From assembly GCF_002163675.1 (NCBI RefSeq), contig NZ_CP019334.1, forward strand, positions 940,001 to 1,004,000: 64,000 nucleotides of DNA, written 5' to 3'. Of the stretch, positions 18,112-26,800 are shown piece by piece. The DNA comes from Polaribacter sp. SA4-12. GTDB lineage: Bacteria; Bacteroidota; Bacteroidia; Flavobacteriales; Flavobacteriaceae. Each line of letters begins with the position of its first letter. Position 1 is the first letter of the stretch. A model generated the notes under the pieces. It was not told the DNA's origin. It saw only the letters and a list, made by a program, of their open reading frames with translations, and made no database searches. The translations under genes and the position numbers were made by a program.

Positions 18112-18147
18112 AAAATCTACAAGGCTAAAAAAAACCTTGTAGATTTT
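18112..18147 (-). other. long hairpin between KDG kinase and phosphofructokinase genes
   Basis: A perfect 13-base inverted repeat (AAAATCTACAAGG and its complement) with an 11-base or shorter A-rich loop fills the 74-base gap between the two genes. On the minus strand the 3' side runs into TTTTAAATTAAAT, only a weak U-tract. It may be a partial terminator or an mRNA-stabilising element that sets different expression of the kinase and the downstream genes. Confidence 0.6.
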
Positions 18148-18156
18148 ATAAATATA

Positions 18157-19203
18157 TTATCTAGCAACTCTACCTGAAGCATCACCACCCATTAGTTTTT
18201 CAACCTCAGCAACAGTAACTAAGTTTGCATCACCTTTAATAGTGTGTTTTAAACAAGATGCAGCAACTGCAAAGTCTAATGCATTTTGATCATCTTCTGG
18301 GTATTTTAATAATCCGTAGATTAAACCTCCCATAAATGAATCTCCTCCACCTACTCTATCTACGATATCAGTAATTTGGTATTGACGAGTTTGTAACATT
18401 TCTTTTCCATCATATAAAACTCCTGCCCATGTGTTATGAGAAGCAGAAATAGAACCTCTTAAAGTAGTAATTACTTTTTTAGCTCTTGGAAATTTTTCTG
18501 TCATTTGTTGACATACAGATAAGAAAGCTTCCGCTTTTACATCATGTCCAGCTGTTTGTACTGCTGCACCTGCAGGCTTAATTCCAAAGTGCATTTCTGC
18601 ATCTTCTTCATTTCCTAAAACGATATCACAGTAAGAAGTTAATTCTGTCATAATAGCTTCTCTATGAGCATTATCACAGAAATTCCATAATTTAGCACGA
18701 TAGTTTAAATCTGTAGAAATAGTAATTCCTTTTGCACTAGCAGCTTTTACAGCTTCTAAACAAACATCTGCAGAACCTTGAGAAATTGCAGGAGTAATAC
18801 CAGTCCAGTGAAACCATTCACATCCTTCAAAAACTGCATCCCAATCGATCATTCCTGATTCAATTTCAGCAATTGCAGAATGCGCTCTATCATAAACAAC
18901 TTTAGATCCTCTAGATACTGCACCAGTTTCTAAAAAGTAAATACCTAAACGGTCTCCACCATAAACAATCTTATCTACACCAACACCTCTTTTACGCATT
19001 TCCATCATTGCACACTCACCAATATCATTTTTAGGTAAACGAGTTACAAAATCTACATCTACTCCGTAATTTGCTAATGATACTGCTACGTTAGATTCTC
19101 CACCACCATAAATAGCGTCAAAGTTATTTGCTTGTGAAAATCTTAAAAATCCTTGAGGAGCTAATCTTAACATGATCTCTCCGAATGTTACTACTTTTGC
19201 CAT
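18157..19203 (-). CDS. kdgK: 2-keto-3-deoxygluconate kinase (PfkB family)
   Basis: A 348-residue PfkB-family sugar kinase. The N-terminal signature YGGGESNVAVSLANYG and the C-terminal signature IVDRVGGGDSFMGGLIYG, with catalytic Asp in GGGDSF, are both intact. It phosphorylates 2-keto-3-deoxygluconate with ATP to give KDPG, which the aldolase in the same set then cleaves. The start is the ATG at 19203, 11 bases from a purine-rich stretch. It is the first gene of the minus-strand set and diverges from the LacI-type regulator, with two operator-like palindromes in between. Substrate choice within PfkB enzymes cannot be read from motifs alone; the neighbouring KDPG aldolase makes KDG by far the most likely. 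Confidence 0.9.
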   Translation of the reverse strand: MAKVVTFGEIMLRLAPQGFLRFSQANNFDAIYGGGESNVAVSLANYGVDVDFVTRLPKNDIGECAMMEMRKRGVGVDKIVYGGDRLGIYFLETGAVSRGSKVVYDRAHSAIAEIESGMIDWDAVFEGCEWFHWTGITPAISQGSADVCLEAVKAASAKGITISTDLNYRAKLWNFCDNAHREAIMTELTSYCDIVLGNEEDAEMHFGIKPAGAAVQTAGHDVKAEAFLSVCQQMTEKFPRAKKVITTLRGSISASHNTWAGVLYDGKEMLQTRQYQITDIVDRVGGGDSFMGGLIYGLLKYPEDDQNALDFAVAASCLKHTIKGDANLVTVAEVEKLMGGDASGRVAR

Positions 19204-19234
19204 TTTAATTCTTATTTAATATTTTTAGTTAATT

Positions 19235-19250
19235 GGTTAAACGTTTAAGC
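19235..19250. promoter_or_regulatory. LacI-type operator O1
   Basis: The 16-mer GGTTAAACGTTTAAGC contains a perfect 12-base palindrome TTAAACGTTTAA with the central CG typical of LacI/GalR operators. It lies 31-47 bases upstream of the KDG kinase start. Its right half ACGTTTAAGC is repeated exactly in O2. Binding by the adjacent LacI-type protein is inferred. Confidence 0.75.
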
Positions 19251-19293
19251 AGTTTGATAAAATAAAATCAAAAGGACATCTTTACAGTATCTT

Positions 19294-19325
19294 TTTGATT
19301 ATTATGAAATATCGCATTATATTTG
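19294..19325 (+). promoter_or_regulatory. promoter of the LacI-type regulator gene
   Basis: TTTG (19294-19297), a 20-base spacer and TATATTTG (19318-19325) match the Bacteroidota sigma factor consensus TTTG-N17-23-TAnnTTTG exactly. Transcription should begin near 19330, inside operator O2, which suggests autorepression. It leaves a leader of about 30 bases before the proposed regulator start. Confidence 0.7.
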
Positions 19326-19340
19326 CTATAACGTTTAAGC
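19325..19340. promoter_or_regulatory. LacI-type operator O2
   Basis: The 16-mer GCTATAACGTTTAAGC is an imperfect palindrome around a central CG (GCT and AGC ends pair, two central mismatches). It shares ten bases, ACGTTTAAGC, with O1, 90 bases away centre to centre. It overlaps the predicted transcription start of the regulator, so occupancy would block it. Two sites at this distance could also support DNA looping. Confidence 0.7.
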
Positions 19341-19361
19341 AAAGATATAAAAAATATTATT

Positions 19362-20387
19362 ATCAAAAAGAAAACCACCATAAAAGATATTGCAAATGTT
19401 TTAAACATCTCTCCAGCAGCTGTTTCTAAAGCATTACATAACGACACTAGAATTAGCGAAAAAACTAAAAAGGCCGTTAGACAAGTTGCAAAAAATTTAA
19501 ATTATCAACGAAACCATCTAGCAAGTGCTCTTAGAAGTGGAAAAAGTAAACTAGTTGGTGTAATTGTACCAAGAACAAATAGTAATTTTTTCTCTTCTGT
19601 TATTCAGAACTTAGAAGAAGTATTAAATAAAGAAGGTTATAATATAATTATTACCCAATCTAATGAATCTTATAAAAAGGAATGTGATAGTATTGATACT
19701 TTATTATATACACAAGTTGATGGAATTATAGCTTCTATGGCAAACCAAACTGTCGATTTAACACATTATGAGAAAATAAAATCAGCAGGGATTCCTTTAA
19801 TATTGTTTGATCGTGGAGAAAATGATTTAAATGTAGATTATATTGGAATTGATGATTACAACAGCAGTCATATAATCGTAAAACACCTTGTAGATCAAGG
19901 ATGTAAAAGAATTGCACATATTGGTGGATATAAACGTACTAGAATATTTAATAATAGAATTAAAGGATATATAGACGCGTTAGAAAAACACAATTTACCT
20001 CTTAACGATGAGTTATTAGTAGAAAGTAACTTAACTATAGAAGATGGTAGGGAAAAAATGCTTCAATTACTTTCTTTAGAAAATAGACCTGATGCAGTTT
20101 ACGTTGCGGGAGATTATGCTGCTCTTGGTGCTCTACAGATTTTAAATGAAAAAAAGATTAACATTCCAAATGAAATTGCTTTAGTTGGTTTTGGAAATGA
20201 ACCTTTTAGCTCTATGGTGACTCCTAGTATTTCTAGTATAGAACAACATAGTGACGAAATTGGAAAACAAGCTGCTTATGTTTTTTTAGAACACATTAAA
20301 AAAGATGTTGTAAAGCAAACTCTAACTAAAAAAATACTAGATGTAAATCTTTTAATAAGAGATTCTTCTAACAGAAAAGAAAGCTAA
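19362..20387 (+). CDS. LacI-family transcriptional regulator with no standard start codon
   Basis: The open frame runs from 19332, after a TAA at 19329. From 19365 it encodes a complete LacI helix-turn-helix (KKKTTIKDIANVLNISPAAV, then SKALHNDTRIS), a hinge and a periplasmic-binding-like sensor domain. No ATG, GTG or TTG lies in frame before 19737, which would remove the whole DNA-binding domain. I place the start at the ATC at 19362, where related proteins have ATG; ATT at 19356 or 19359 is the alternative. The resulting 341 residues are the normal family length. It diverges from KDG kinase, with two matching operators between, and probably responds to KDG, KDPG or a related metabolite. ATT/ATC starts are rare and weak; a disabling mutation or sequencing error is possible. 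Confidence 0.8.
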   Translation: MKKKTTIKDIANVLNISPAAVSKALHNDTRISEKTKKAVRQVAKNLNYQRNHLASALRSGKSKLVGVIVPRTNSNFFSSVIQNLEEVLNKEGYNIIITQSNESYKKECDSIDTLLYTQVDGIIASMANQTVDLTHYEKIKSAGIPLILFDRGENDLNVDYIGIDDYNSSHIIVKHLVDQGCKRIAHIGGYKRTRIFNNRIKGYIDALEKHNLPLNDELLVESNLTIEDGREKMLQLLSLENRPDAVYVAGDYAALGALQILNEKKINIPNEIALVGFGNEPFSSMVTPSISSIEQHSDEIGKQAAYVFLEHIKKDVVKQTLTKKILDVNLLIRDSSNRKES

Positions 20388-20396
20388 GAATATCCT

Positions 20397-20428
20397 TTTC
20401 ACTTTTTAGAAACTTTTACCTATTTTTG
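20397..20428 (+). promoter_or_regulatory. probable promoter for the peptidoglycan-binding-like gene
   Basis: TATTTTTG at 20421-20428 fits TAnnTTTG, with a near match TTTC exactly 20 bases upstream instead of TTTG. It sits 33 bases before the ATG of the following gene, in the 73-base gap after the regulator gene. The weaker upstream element lowers confidence. Confidence 0.4.
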
Positions 20429-20460
20429 TTAAAAACCCAAAATTATCCAAACGATTTCTT

Positions 20461-21111
20461 ATGAAACAATTAATTATTTTATTGCTTTTGATTATTGCAT
20501 TTATTATTGGTTTCGGGAAATACAATCAATACAAAAGATACAACTCTCAAAATGTTAATTATAGAACAGAAAAAATATTAGATTTTGAATATCATAATCA
20601 AGACTTGGTTCTAAATTATTACAAAGCTATTGAAAACTTAAATAGTTATGTGATGACGCAATGGACTGCAAACAATATTGATGTTAGAACTCCAGAAGAT
20701 GATGATGAAGAAACTAAATTGGCAGTTACAAAATATACTGAGAAATTAGCAACAATAAACTATTATGAAACCAAGTTAGAAAAGTCATCTACTTTAAAGG
20801 CAAAAGGTTTATCTAATTCAGAAGTAAAATACATAGAAGAAACAGGAACAGATTTAAAATCTTTCAATAAGTTATTAGCTAACAATAAAATTAAAAGCAT
20901 GTTCAATGCCAATAAAAAGTTAGTTTACGGACAGAAAAGTGCTTTAATATATGAAGTTCAAAAAAGATTAATTGCAAATGGTTTTGAAATTGCATTAGAT
21001 GGTGTTTATAAAATTGAAACATTGAATGCTATTAAGAGTTTTGAAGAAAAAAACACCCTTTTTGCTGATGGTTCTTTAGATATTTTAACTTTAGATGCTC
21101 TTTTTAAATAA
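20461..21111 (+). CDS. membrane-anchored protein with C-terminal peptidoglycan-binding-like domain
   Basis: This 216-residue protein has one N-terminal hydrophobic segment (LIILLLLIIAFIIGFGKY) that may be an anchor or uncleaved signal. A charged, helical central region follows. The last about 55 residues resemble a PG_binding_1 domain (YEVQKRLIANGFEIALDGVYKIETLNAIKSFEE as pattern, in part), with repeated helix and the conserved DGVY-type turn. No enzymatic domain is present. The protein most likely sits in the inner membrane and reaches into the periplasm towards peptidoglycan. It follows the LacI-type gene on the same strand but has its own candidate promoter, so a link to sugar-acid metabolism is not implied. 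The precise role is unknown. Confidence 0.65.
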   Translation: MKQLIILLLLIIAFIIGFGKYNQYKRYNSQNVNYRTEKILDFEYHNQDLVLNYYKAIENLNSYVMTQWTANNIDVRTPEDDDEETKLAVTKYTEKLATINYYETKLEKSSTLKAKGLSNSEVKYIEETGTDLKSFNKLLANNKIKSMFNANKKLVYGQKSALIYEVQKRLIANGFEIALDGVYKIETLNAIKSFEEKNTLFADGSLDILTLDALFK

Positions 21112-21418
21112 AATAGATATTAGCTTAGACTAACAACTATTACTAGTTATTAGACAATAATATTTCTTATTTTTCTTTGATTTTCTATCTTTTTTACATG
21201 ATTTGATTTCTTCTTTCTAATACGTTTTTTTTCTTCATTTATGATTTCAATAAATTCTTAACTATAAGTATGGTCTTTTGCAACTTTATAAAAGTGAATG
21301 CTTTTTTTTATTCCTGCTGAGATTTGTATTATTTTGATATACTAACCTTCCCAAAGAGAAGGAACTCTTACTCATTTTTCATTTTGGTTTTCATGTTAAT
21401 TTAAACTTACTATTTAAT

Positions 21419-21449
21419 TTTGGTTTTTAGCTCTTAGTCGATAAGTATG
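21419..21449 (+). promoter_or_regulatory. candidate promoter of the structured RNA
   Basis: TTTG at 21419-21422, a 19-base spacer and TAAGTATG at 21442-21449 match the Bacteroidota consensus in all but one position of the second element. The predicted start falls just before the GGG that opens the structured RNA, which supports both calls. Confidence 0.5.
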
Positions 21450-21458
21450 CATGCATTA

Positions 21459-21540
21459 GGGATTGACGCATTTGTTTGAGCTCTTTTTTATTTTTAAGAA
21501 AAAAAGTGAGTGCGTAAAGTCCGACCTTTAGGTAACGCCC
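21459..21540 (+). ncRNA. structured small RNA, resembling the flavobacterial Flavo-1 type
   Basis: In a 796-base stretch without a gene, this segment folds compactly. The opening GGG can pair with the final CCC, ACGCA (21466-21470) with TGCGT (21511-21515), CTCTTTTTT with AAAAAAAGTGAG (imperfect) around an AT-rich loop, and ACCT with AGGT in a short hairpin near the 3' end. The order GGGATTG, ACGCA, TCCGACCTTT, ACGCCC matches my memory of a conserved intergenic RNA motif found across Flavobacteria (Flavo-1 in Rfam). I cannot run a covariance search, so the name is tentative. Function of that class is unknown. The compensating stems and a well-placed promoter support a real RNA. Confidence 0.55.
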
Positions 21541-21690
21541 AAAATCAATTACCCTTTCTTACAATTTATAGGATGTTTTGTTTTAAGAAAGGCAACTTAG
21601 TTTGCTACTTTCAATCAATATTTTGATCTCAATAATGCTTGAACTGGCTTTTAGGAAAAATTTTTATTAAAAAAATTTGCCAAAAAAAAT

Positions 21691-21712
21691 GTCCAAAAAT
21701 TAAATTTTGGAC
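21691..21712 (+). terminator. possible bidirectional terminator
   Basis: GTCCAAAA and TTTTGGAC form a perfect 8-base stem with a six-base loop, about 150 bases after the structured RNA. The plus strand continues GTTTTCAC, the minus strand ATTTTTTTTGGC, so the U-tract is better for minus-strand transcripts. Between 21541 and 21690 only a loose inverted repeat (CCTTTCTTA 21553 and TAAGAAAGG 21584) was seen. Confidence 0.4.
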
Positions 21713-21860
21713 GTTTTCACTATTTTATTTAAAGTTTCTAATCTAGAATATTGACTTCAATAGTCGAAAATCGCGTACGTTTTTATTCAGTTTATATATA
21801 TTTCTTAAGTTAATACTTTATTTTTTTGAATTGTTAATATGCTAAAAAAATAACAAAAAA

Positions 21861-21883
21861 AGGGATGCTAAAATAGCATCCCT
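21861..21883 (-). terminator. terminator after the two-module T9SS protein gene
   Basis: A perfect 10-base stem (AGGGATGCTA and TAGCATCCCT) with an AAA loop lies 25 bases past the stop. On the minus strand it is followed by TTTTTTGTTATTTTTTT, a strong U-tract. A textbook intrinsic terminator for the minus-strand gene. Confidence 0.85.
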
Positions 21884-21907
21884 CTTAAATTATTATAAAG
21901 AATTAAA

Positions 21908-23503
21908 TTATTCTTTGATAAATTTTGCTGTTCCAACTGCATTATTAACAGTGTATTTAATTAAATAAATACCAGAAGATAAGTTAGAAACATCTATTGA
22001 CTCACTCGTTTTATTTATCTCTAAACTCATTACTTGTTTACCTAAAAGATTGAAGATAGCAGCACTTTTAATAGTACTTTTAGCTGAAATATTTAATCTA
22101 CTTGAAGTAGGGTTAGGATACATAGTAACATTTAATAATGTGTTATCACGAACACTTGCAGTCTCACAACTTGCATCAAACTTAAATGTTGTTGGAGCAT
22201 CACCTAATTGCCAATTACCTTCTGTAGAAACTTTACTCCAAAGTATATTTAAAGCTACGTCAGTAGGTGCTGTTTCTTCCCAAGTAAGAGTTATGCTCAA
22301 TTTACCTACAACAGATGAATCTACAGCTGATTGTGTTGGTGAACCTGTAACATCTCCTGGTATCAAGATAAAATCAACAGCATCATCATTGTTAGATTCT
22401 ATAGTAACTTTCATTGATTTCTCTCCAGAATTCTCTACAGTAAGTTTAATTTCTGATGCTACTAAAGCTGCACCAATATTTAAATGAGTTACTACTTTTT
22501 CACAGTATGCATCATCAGAAGTTCCTCCTCCACCTCCTCCTGTAGAAGAAGTAGTTAAAGCTATATCATCGACTAAATACGTATCTGAAACACCAGCATT
22601 ATCTGCTCCTGAATCTACGAATAAAACCATTTTAGAATAATTCCCAAGTCCAGTTCCAAAATCTACAGTAATTGTTTGCCAGTCTGTTCCTGTTGTTGTG
22701 TAAGGCATTTCTGCAATCGCAGGACCTGCAACTCCACCTTCAAACTTCAATAAATGATTACCATTTCCAGTACCATTCATTGGTTTAATTTTAAATGTAA
22801 TTGTGTTATTTGCATCATCTGATAAATCAATATTATCTTTAAAAGTGATTGCTGCATGATCCCATGCATTTTGTGCGCCAACTATTTGTAAAACATCGTT
22901 TGCACCATCTTGTACAATTGTTGTTACAGCACCATCACCACCAGGCATTAATTGGTTTGCTGAACTAAAATCAAATGGTAAATTAGGCGCTTCAATAACA
23001 ACTGTTGTATGCTTAGCTCCAGAAATATCATCGACTAAATACGTATCTGAAACACCAGCATTATCTGCTCCTGAATCTACGAATAAAACCATTTTAGAAT
23101 AATTCCCAAGTCCAGTTCCAAAATCTACAGTAACCGTTTGCCAGTCTGTGCCTGTTGTTGTGTAAGGCATTTCTGCAATCGCAGGACCTGCAACTCCACC
23201 TTCAAACTTCAATAAATGATTACCATTTCCAGTACCATTCATTGGTTTAATTTTAAATGTAATTGTGTTATTTGCATCATCTGATAAATCAATATTATCT
23301 TTAAAAGTGATTGCTGCATGATCCCATGCATTTTGTGCGCCAACTATTTGTAAAACATCGTTTGCACCATCTTGTACAATTGTTGTTACAGCACCATCAC
23401 CACCGGGCATTAATTGGTTTGCTGAACTAAAATCGAAAGGTAAGTTTTGAGAGAACCCAAAAGTCGCTACAAATAGCGTTAATAATAAAGTAATTTTTTT
23501 CAT
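21908..23503 (-). CDS. T9SS-secreted protein with two nearly identical carbohydrate-binding-like modules
   Basis: The start is placed at the ATG at 23503, opening a signal peptide (MKKITLLLTLFVATFGFSQ); the upstream TTG frame is unlikely. The mature protein has two about 150-residue beta-rich modules, each starting NLPFDFSSANQLMPGG and containing LLKFEGGVAGPAIAEM and VLFVDSGADNAGVSDTYLVD. They are joined by a short linker and followed by a poly-Gly spacer, a third beta domain (about 330-450), and a T9SS type A sorting domain (LNVTMYPNPTSSRLNIS). The modules look like jelly-roll carbohydrate-binding domains, and no catalytic motif was seen. Location beside the laminarin genes suggests a secreted or surface glucan-binding protein. 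Total length is 531 residues. Confidence 0.8.
   Translation of the reverse strand: MKKITLLLTLFVATFGFSQNLPFDFSSANQLMPGGDGAVTTIVQDGANDVLQIVGAQNAWDHAAITFKDNIDLSDDANNTITFKIKPMNGTGNGNHLLKFEGGVAGPAIAEMPYTTTGTDWQTVTVDFGTGLGNYSKMVLFVDSGADNAGVSDTYLVDDISGAKHTTVVIEAPNLPFDFSSANQLMPGGDGAVTTIVQDGANDVLQIVGAQNAWDHAAITFKDNIDLSDDANNTITFKIKPMNGTGNGNHLLKFEGGVAGPAIAEMPYTTTGTDWQTITVDFGTGLGNYSKMVLFVDSGADNAGVSDTYLVDDIALTTSSTGGGGGGTSDDAYCEKVVTHLNIGAALVASEIKLTVENSGEKSMKVTIESNNDDAVDFILIPGDVTGSPTQSAVDSSVVGKLSITLTWEETAPTDVALNILWSKVSTEGNWQLGDAPTTFKFDASCETASVRDNTLLNVTMYPNPTSSRLNISAKSTIKSAAIFNLLGKQVMSLEINKTSESIDVSNLSSGIYLIKYTVNNAVGTAKFIKE
22563..22985 (-). repeat. module repeat, C-terminal copy
   Basis: This about 423-base segment matches the segment at 23025-23447 with only about seven base differences that I could count, an offset of 462 bases. 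At protein level only one residue differs within the module (TITVDF against TVTVDF). Such identity points to very recent duplication or gene conversion. Confidence 0.9.
23025..23447 (-). repeat. module repeat, N-terminal copy
   Basis: N-terminal partner of the repeat at 22563-22985. Differences cluster in three spots: near the VTV codons, one third-base change in the Pro-Gly-Gly turn, and three at the outer end of the copy. Confidence 0.9.
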
Positions 23504-23842
23504 CATAAATAGTTTTGTATAGATTAATATTTTATTTTGAGTAATTATCAATAAAGAAACTATATTGATAATATACAATTATATTATCTGCAATATATCT
23601 TAGAATAATTGTTAAATCGACAAATAACACCCAAACAAAATACATACATCATAAATATAAATGTGTTTTATTTATGAATAATCAGTAATAGCTTAAAAAA
23701 AAACTTTAAAAAAATAATAAAATTATAGAATAAAATACCTTACTATTTATAATGTATAGGCAATGTTGTGTTTGATAATGAGGATTATAGGTTTTTTTGA
23801 ATATTAAAATTTAGAAATACACAAAAAGCAGAATAAATTTGT
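23504..23842. other. 339-base intergenic region with a 9-base inverted repeat
   Basis: No gene was seen. The stretch is very AT-rich. TCATAAATA (23649-23657) and TATTTATGA (23669-23677) form a perfect inverted repeat with an 11-base spacer, about 150 bases upstream of the T9SS protein start; it could be an operator or the terminator of the preceding lipoprotein gene. No exact TTTG/TAnnTTTG promoter was found. Confidence 0.45.
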
Positions 23843-26800
23843 TTAAAATGAGATTACTTTTAAAGAATCATTGTTACTAGTAACAATGATTAAGTTATCC
23901 TTTTTAACTTTTCTTTTTATAATTTTTAACGATCTAAAATCTGAAGAAATATTTAACCCACTATTTTCTAAAGGAGTAGCTTTAAAGTTATTTCTACCAT
24001 CTCCAAGAAGTAATAATCCGGAACCTGCATCATAACGAGTGGTTTCTACTTCTACACCATAATGATTACCTACTAACATAATATCTTTAAAGCCATCTCT
24101 ATTAAAATCTTCAATTAACGCATCTTTTATTGGGCTAACTTGTGCTTGTATAGGTAAAGAAGTTCTTTTTAGAATATTATTTTCATTAATTAAAACTATA
24201 CTTTCAAAATTACTAACCTCATATACAACAGCATCATTCATTTTATCTTTAGGTAAAATGTCTATTAAGGTTGATGAAGCAAAACTATGATAATCTTTAT
24301 ATTTCTTTGAAAGATAAGGCATTTGTTGGGTAGAACATTCTTTTCCTCTCATAGGAACATAATTATTTTTATAGTATTTGGCTAACACAACATCATTTGT
24401 ACCATTATTATCAAAATCATTTGCATACACTTTAAAAGGGTGTTCTTTTGTCGCTTTAAACTTATTATTTCTTCCTAAATTACCTAATACATAATCATCA
24501 TCACCATCATTATCTATATCATTAGCAGTTATAGACCACCACAAACCTCTACTATCATCTTTGATTCCGAATTTTGCTGAACTATCCTTAAAATCCCCAT
24601 TGTTGTTTTCTAGAATTATAATTTTCATCCATTCACCTACAACTAATAAATCATCATCTCCATCATTATCTATATCAGAAAAGACAGCGTCTGTTACCAT
24701 CCCTATTTTTTCGAGATCTGGAGCAGTTTTTTTAGCTGCTTTTTTAAAATTTCCGTTTTCATTAATTAATAAATAACTAGTTGCTGGAAAAATATATTTA
24801 CCTGAAATTAATCGTGTACCAACAAATAAATCTAAATCTCCATCTCCATCAATATCTGACGTTTTCACTGTCTGTGAACTTTCATATATATTTGGCAAAG
24901 CTTTTGGTGTTTTAATAAAATTACCTAATCCATCATTTATATATAATCTATCTTTTAGTAAGACATTACCTTGCTCATATTCACTACCTCCACTTGTAAT
25001 GTATAAATCTAAATCAGTATCACTATCAACATCAAAAAACAAACCTACTAAATCTTCTGATGCTTTATCATTAACCCAGGGTTGAGAATTACTTTTATGA
25101 AACTTACCTTCTTTAGTTTGAAGATATAAAACACCTTCTTGCCCTAAAGCTCCACCAATAAACATATCTTCTAAATCATCTCCATTTACATCTGCTACTG
25201 CTGTAAATGGTCCGTTTTGAGAAATATTGTGTGGTAATAATATTTCTTTTTTAAATTCGTCAAAAGTATTTTCCTTGTGTTTATAAGTTATCCCTAATTC
25301 TTGAGCATTCAATAAATTTAAAAATGGTTTTGGCTGTGATTGAGTTTTTTGAATTTTACTTGCTGATGAATATTTAGCAACTAATTCTTGATTTACTTTT
25401 ACGTTTGTTAAATTATTCTGCTTACCATCTGACCAAGTAATTTCTACCTTATCAATTATTTTTATTTTACCTAAACCAAAAAACACTTTAGGTTCTATTG
25501 ATGAAAAATAACCACGAGTAACTGTGTTTTCTGCAATTTGAGATTTATTATCATCATAATAAATTTTTACTTTTGCTCCATATCCAAATTTATTTTTATC
25601 AGAACCTTGAAGTTTAATTTTCAGAAAATTACCATTGGCTTTATTTTTATAGATTGATGCTTTGCTTTCCATATTATTGATAACAATATCAAGATCTCCA
25701 TCATTATCTAAATCTGCATAGGATATACCATGTGAAAAAGTTGGTGTATCAAAATTCCATTTTTTTGTTACGTTTTCGTATTCATAACCATTTTTATTTT
25801 TAAAAACATAATTAGGCAAAGGATTTGAAGGCGCCAATTTTGCCATATCGTAAAATTCTTGTGAATCTGTTTTTAGTTTTGAATACAAGCCATTTAAAAA
25901 GTCGTTATTTCTAATGTCTTTTTTGATACCATTACTTATAACAATATCTTTAAAACCATCATTATCTAAATCTACTAACAAACCTCCCCAACTCCAATCT
26001 GTTTTTCCTATACCTGCAATATTTGCAATATCAGAAAACTCACCAAGTCCGTTATTAATCTGTAAGGTGTTAAACATATATTGATAATGATTTCCTTTTT
26101 GAATCATTTGTTGAAACTCTATTGGGTTCATAGATTTCATATTGGTTTTAGAACGATAATGATCTTCTGCAGCCATATCTAGAGTAATTAAATCAATTTT
26201 CCCATCATTATTAATATCTCCAGTATCTGAGCCCATACTAAATCTAGAAATGTGCTTTAATTTTGAATTAATTACATTGGTAAAAGTTCCATCTCCATTG
26301 TTATAATACATGAAATCAGGCTCATCATAATCATTTGCAACATATAAATCTGTGAAGCCATCGTTATTTAAATCGCTGGCGCTTACACTTAATCCATAAG
26401 TATGTCTATCTATTAATCCGGCATTTTTTGATACTTCTATGTATTTCCCACCTTCATTTTTGTACAATTTATCCATATACAATTGAAACCTCTTTTTTGG
26501 TATGTTTTTATACCGTTGAAATAATCTAGAATCTGGGAGTTGATTAACTTGATACATATCTAAATCGCCATCATTATCCATATCAAAAAATACAGCTTGC
26601 GAAGAAAATCCTGAATCATCTAAACCATACTCTTTAGCTGATTCTGTAAAAGTTAAATCTTTATTGTTGATAAAAAGTTTATTTGTTCTGTCTGAAGAAT
26701 TCATAGACTCTCCATTTCTACTGACATAAATATCTAAAAAACCGTCATTATTAATATCTACCATTGTTACTCCCCAAGACCAACCTGGACTTCTGGTAAT

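Noticed and set aside
19737..20387. A shorter 216-residue LacI-like protein starting at the first ATG in frame
   Set aside because: It would lack the whole helix-turn-helix, yet the DNA-binding domain is encoded intact immediately upstream in the same open frame, behind a consensus promoter.
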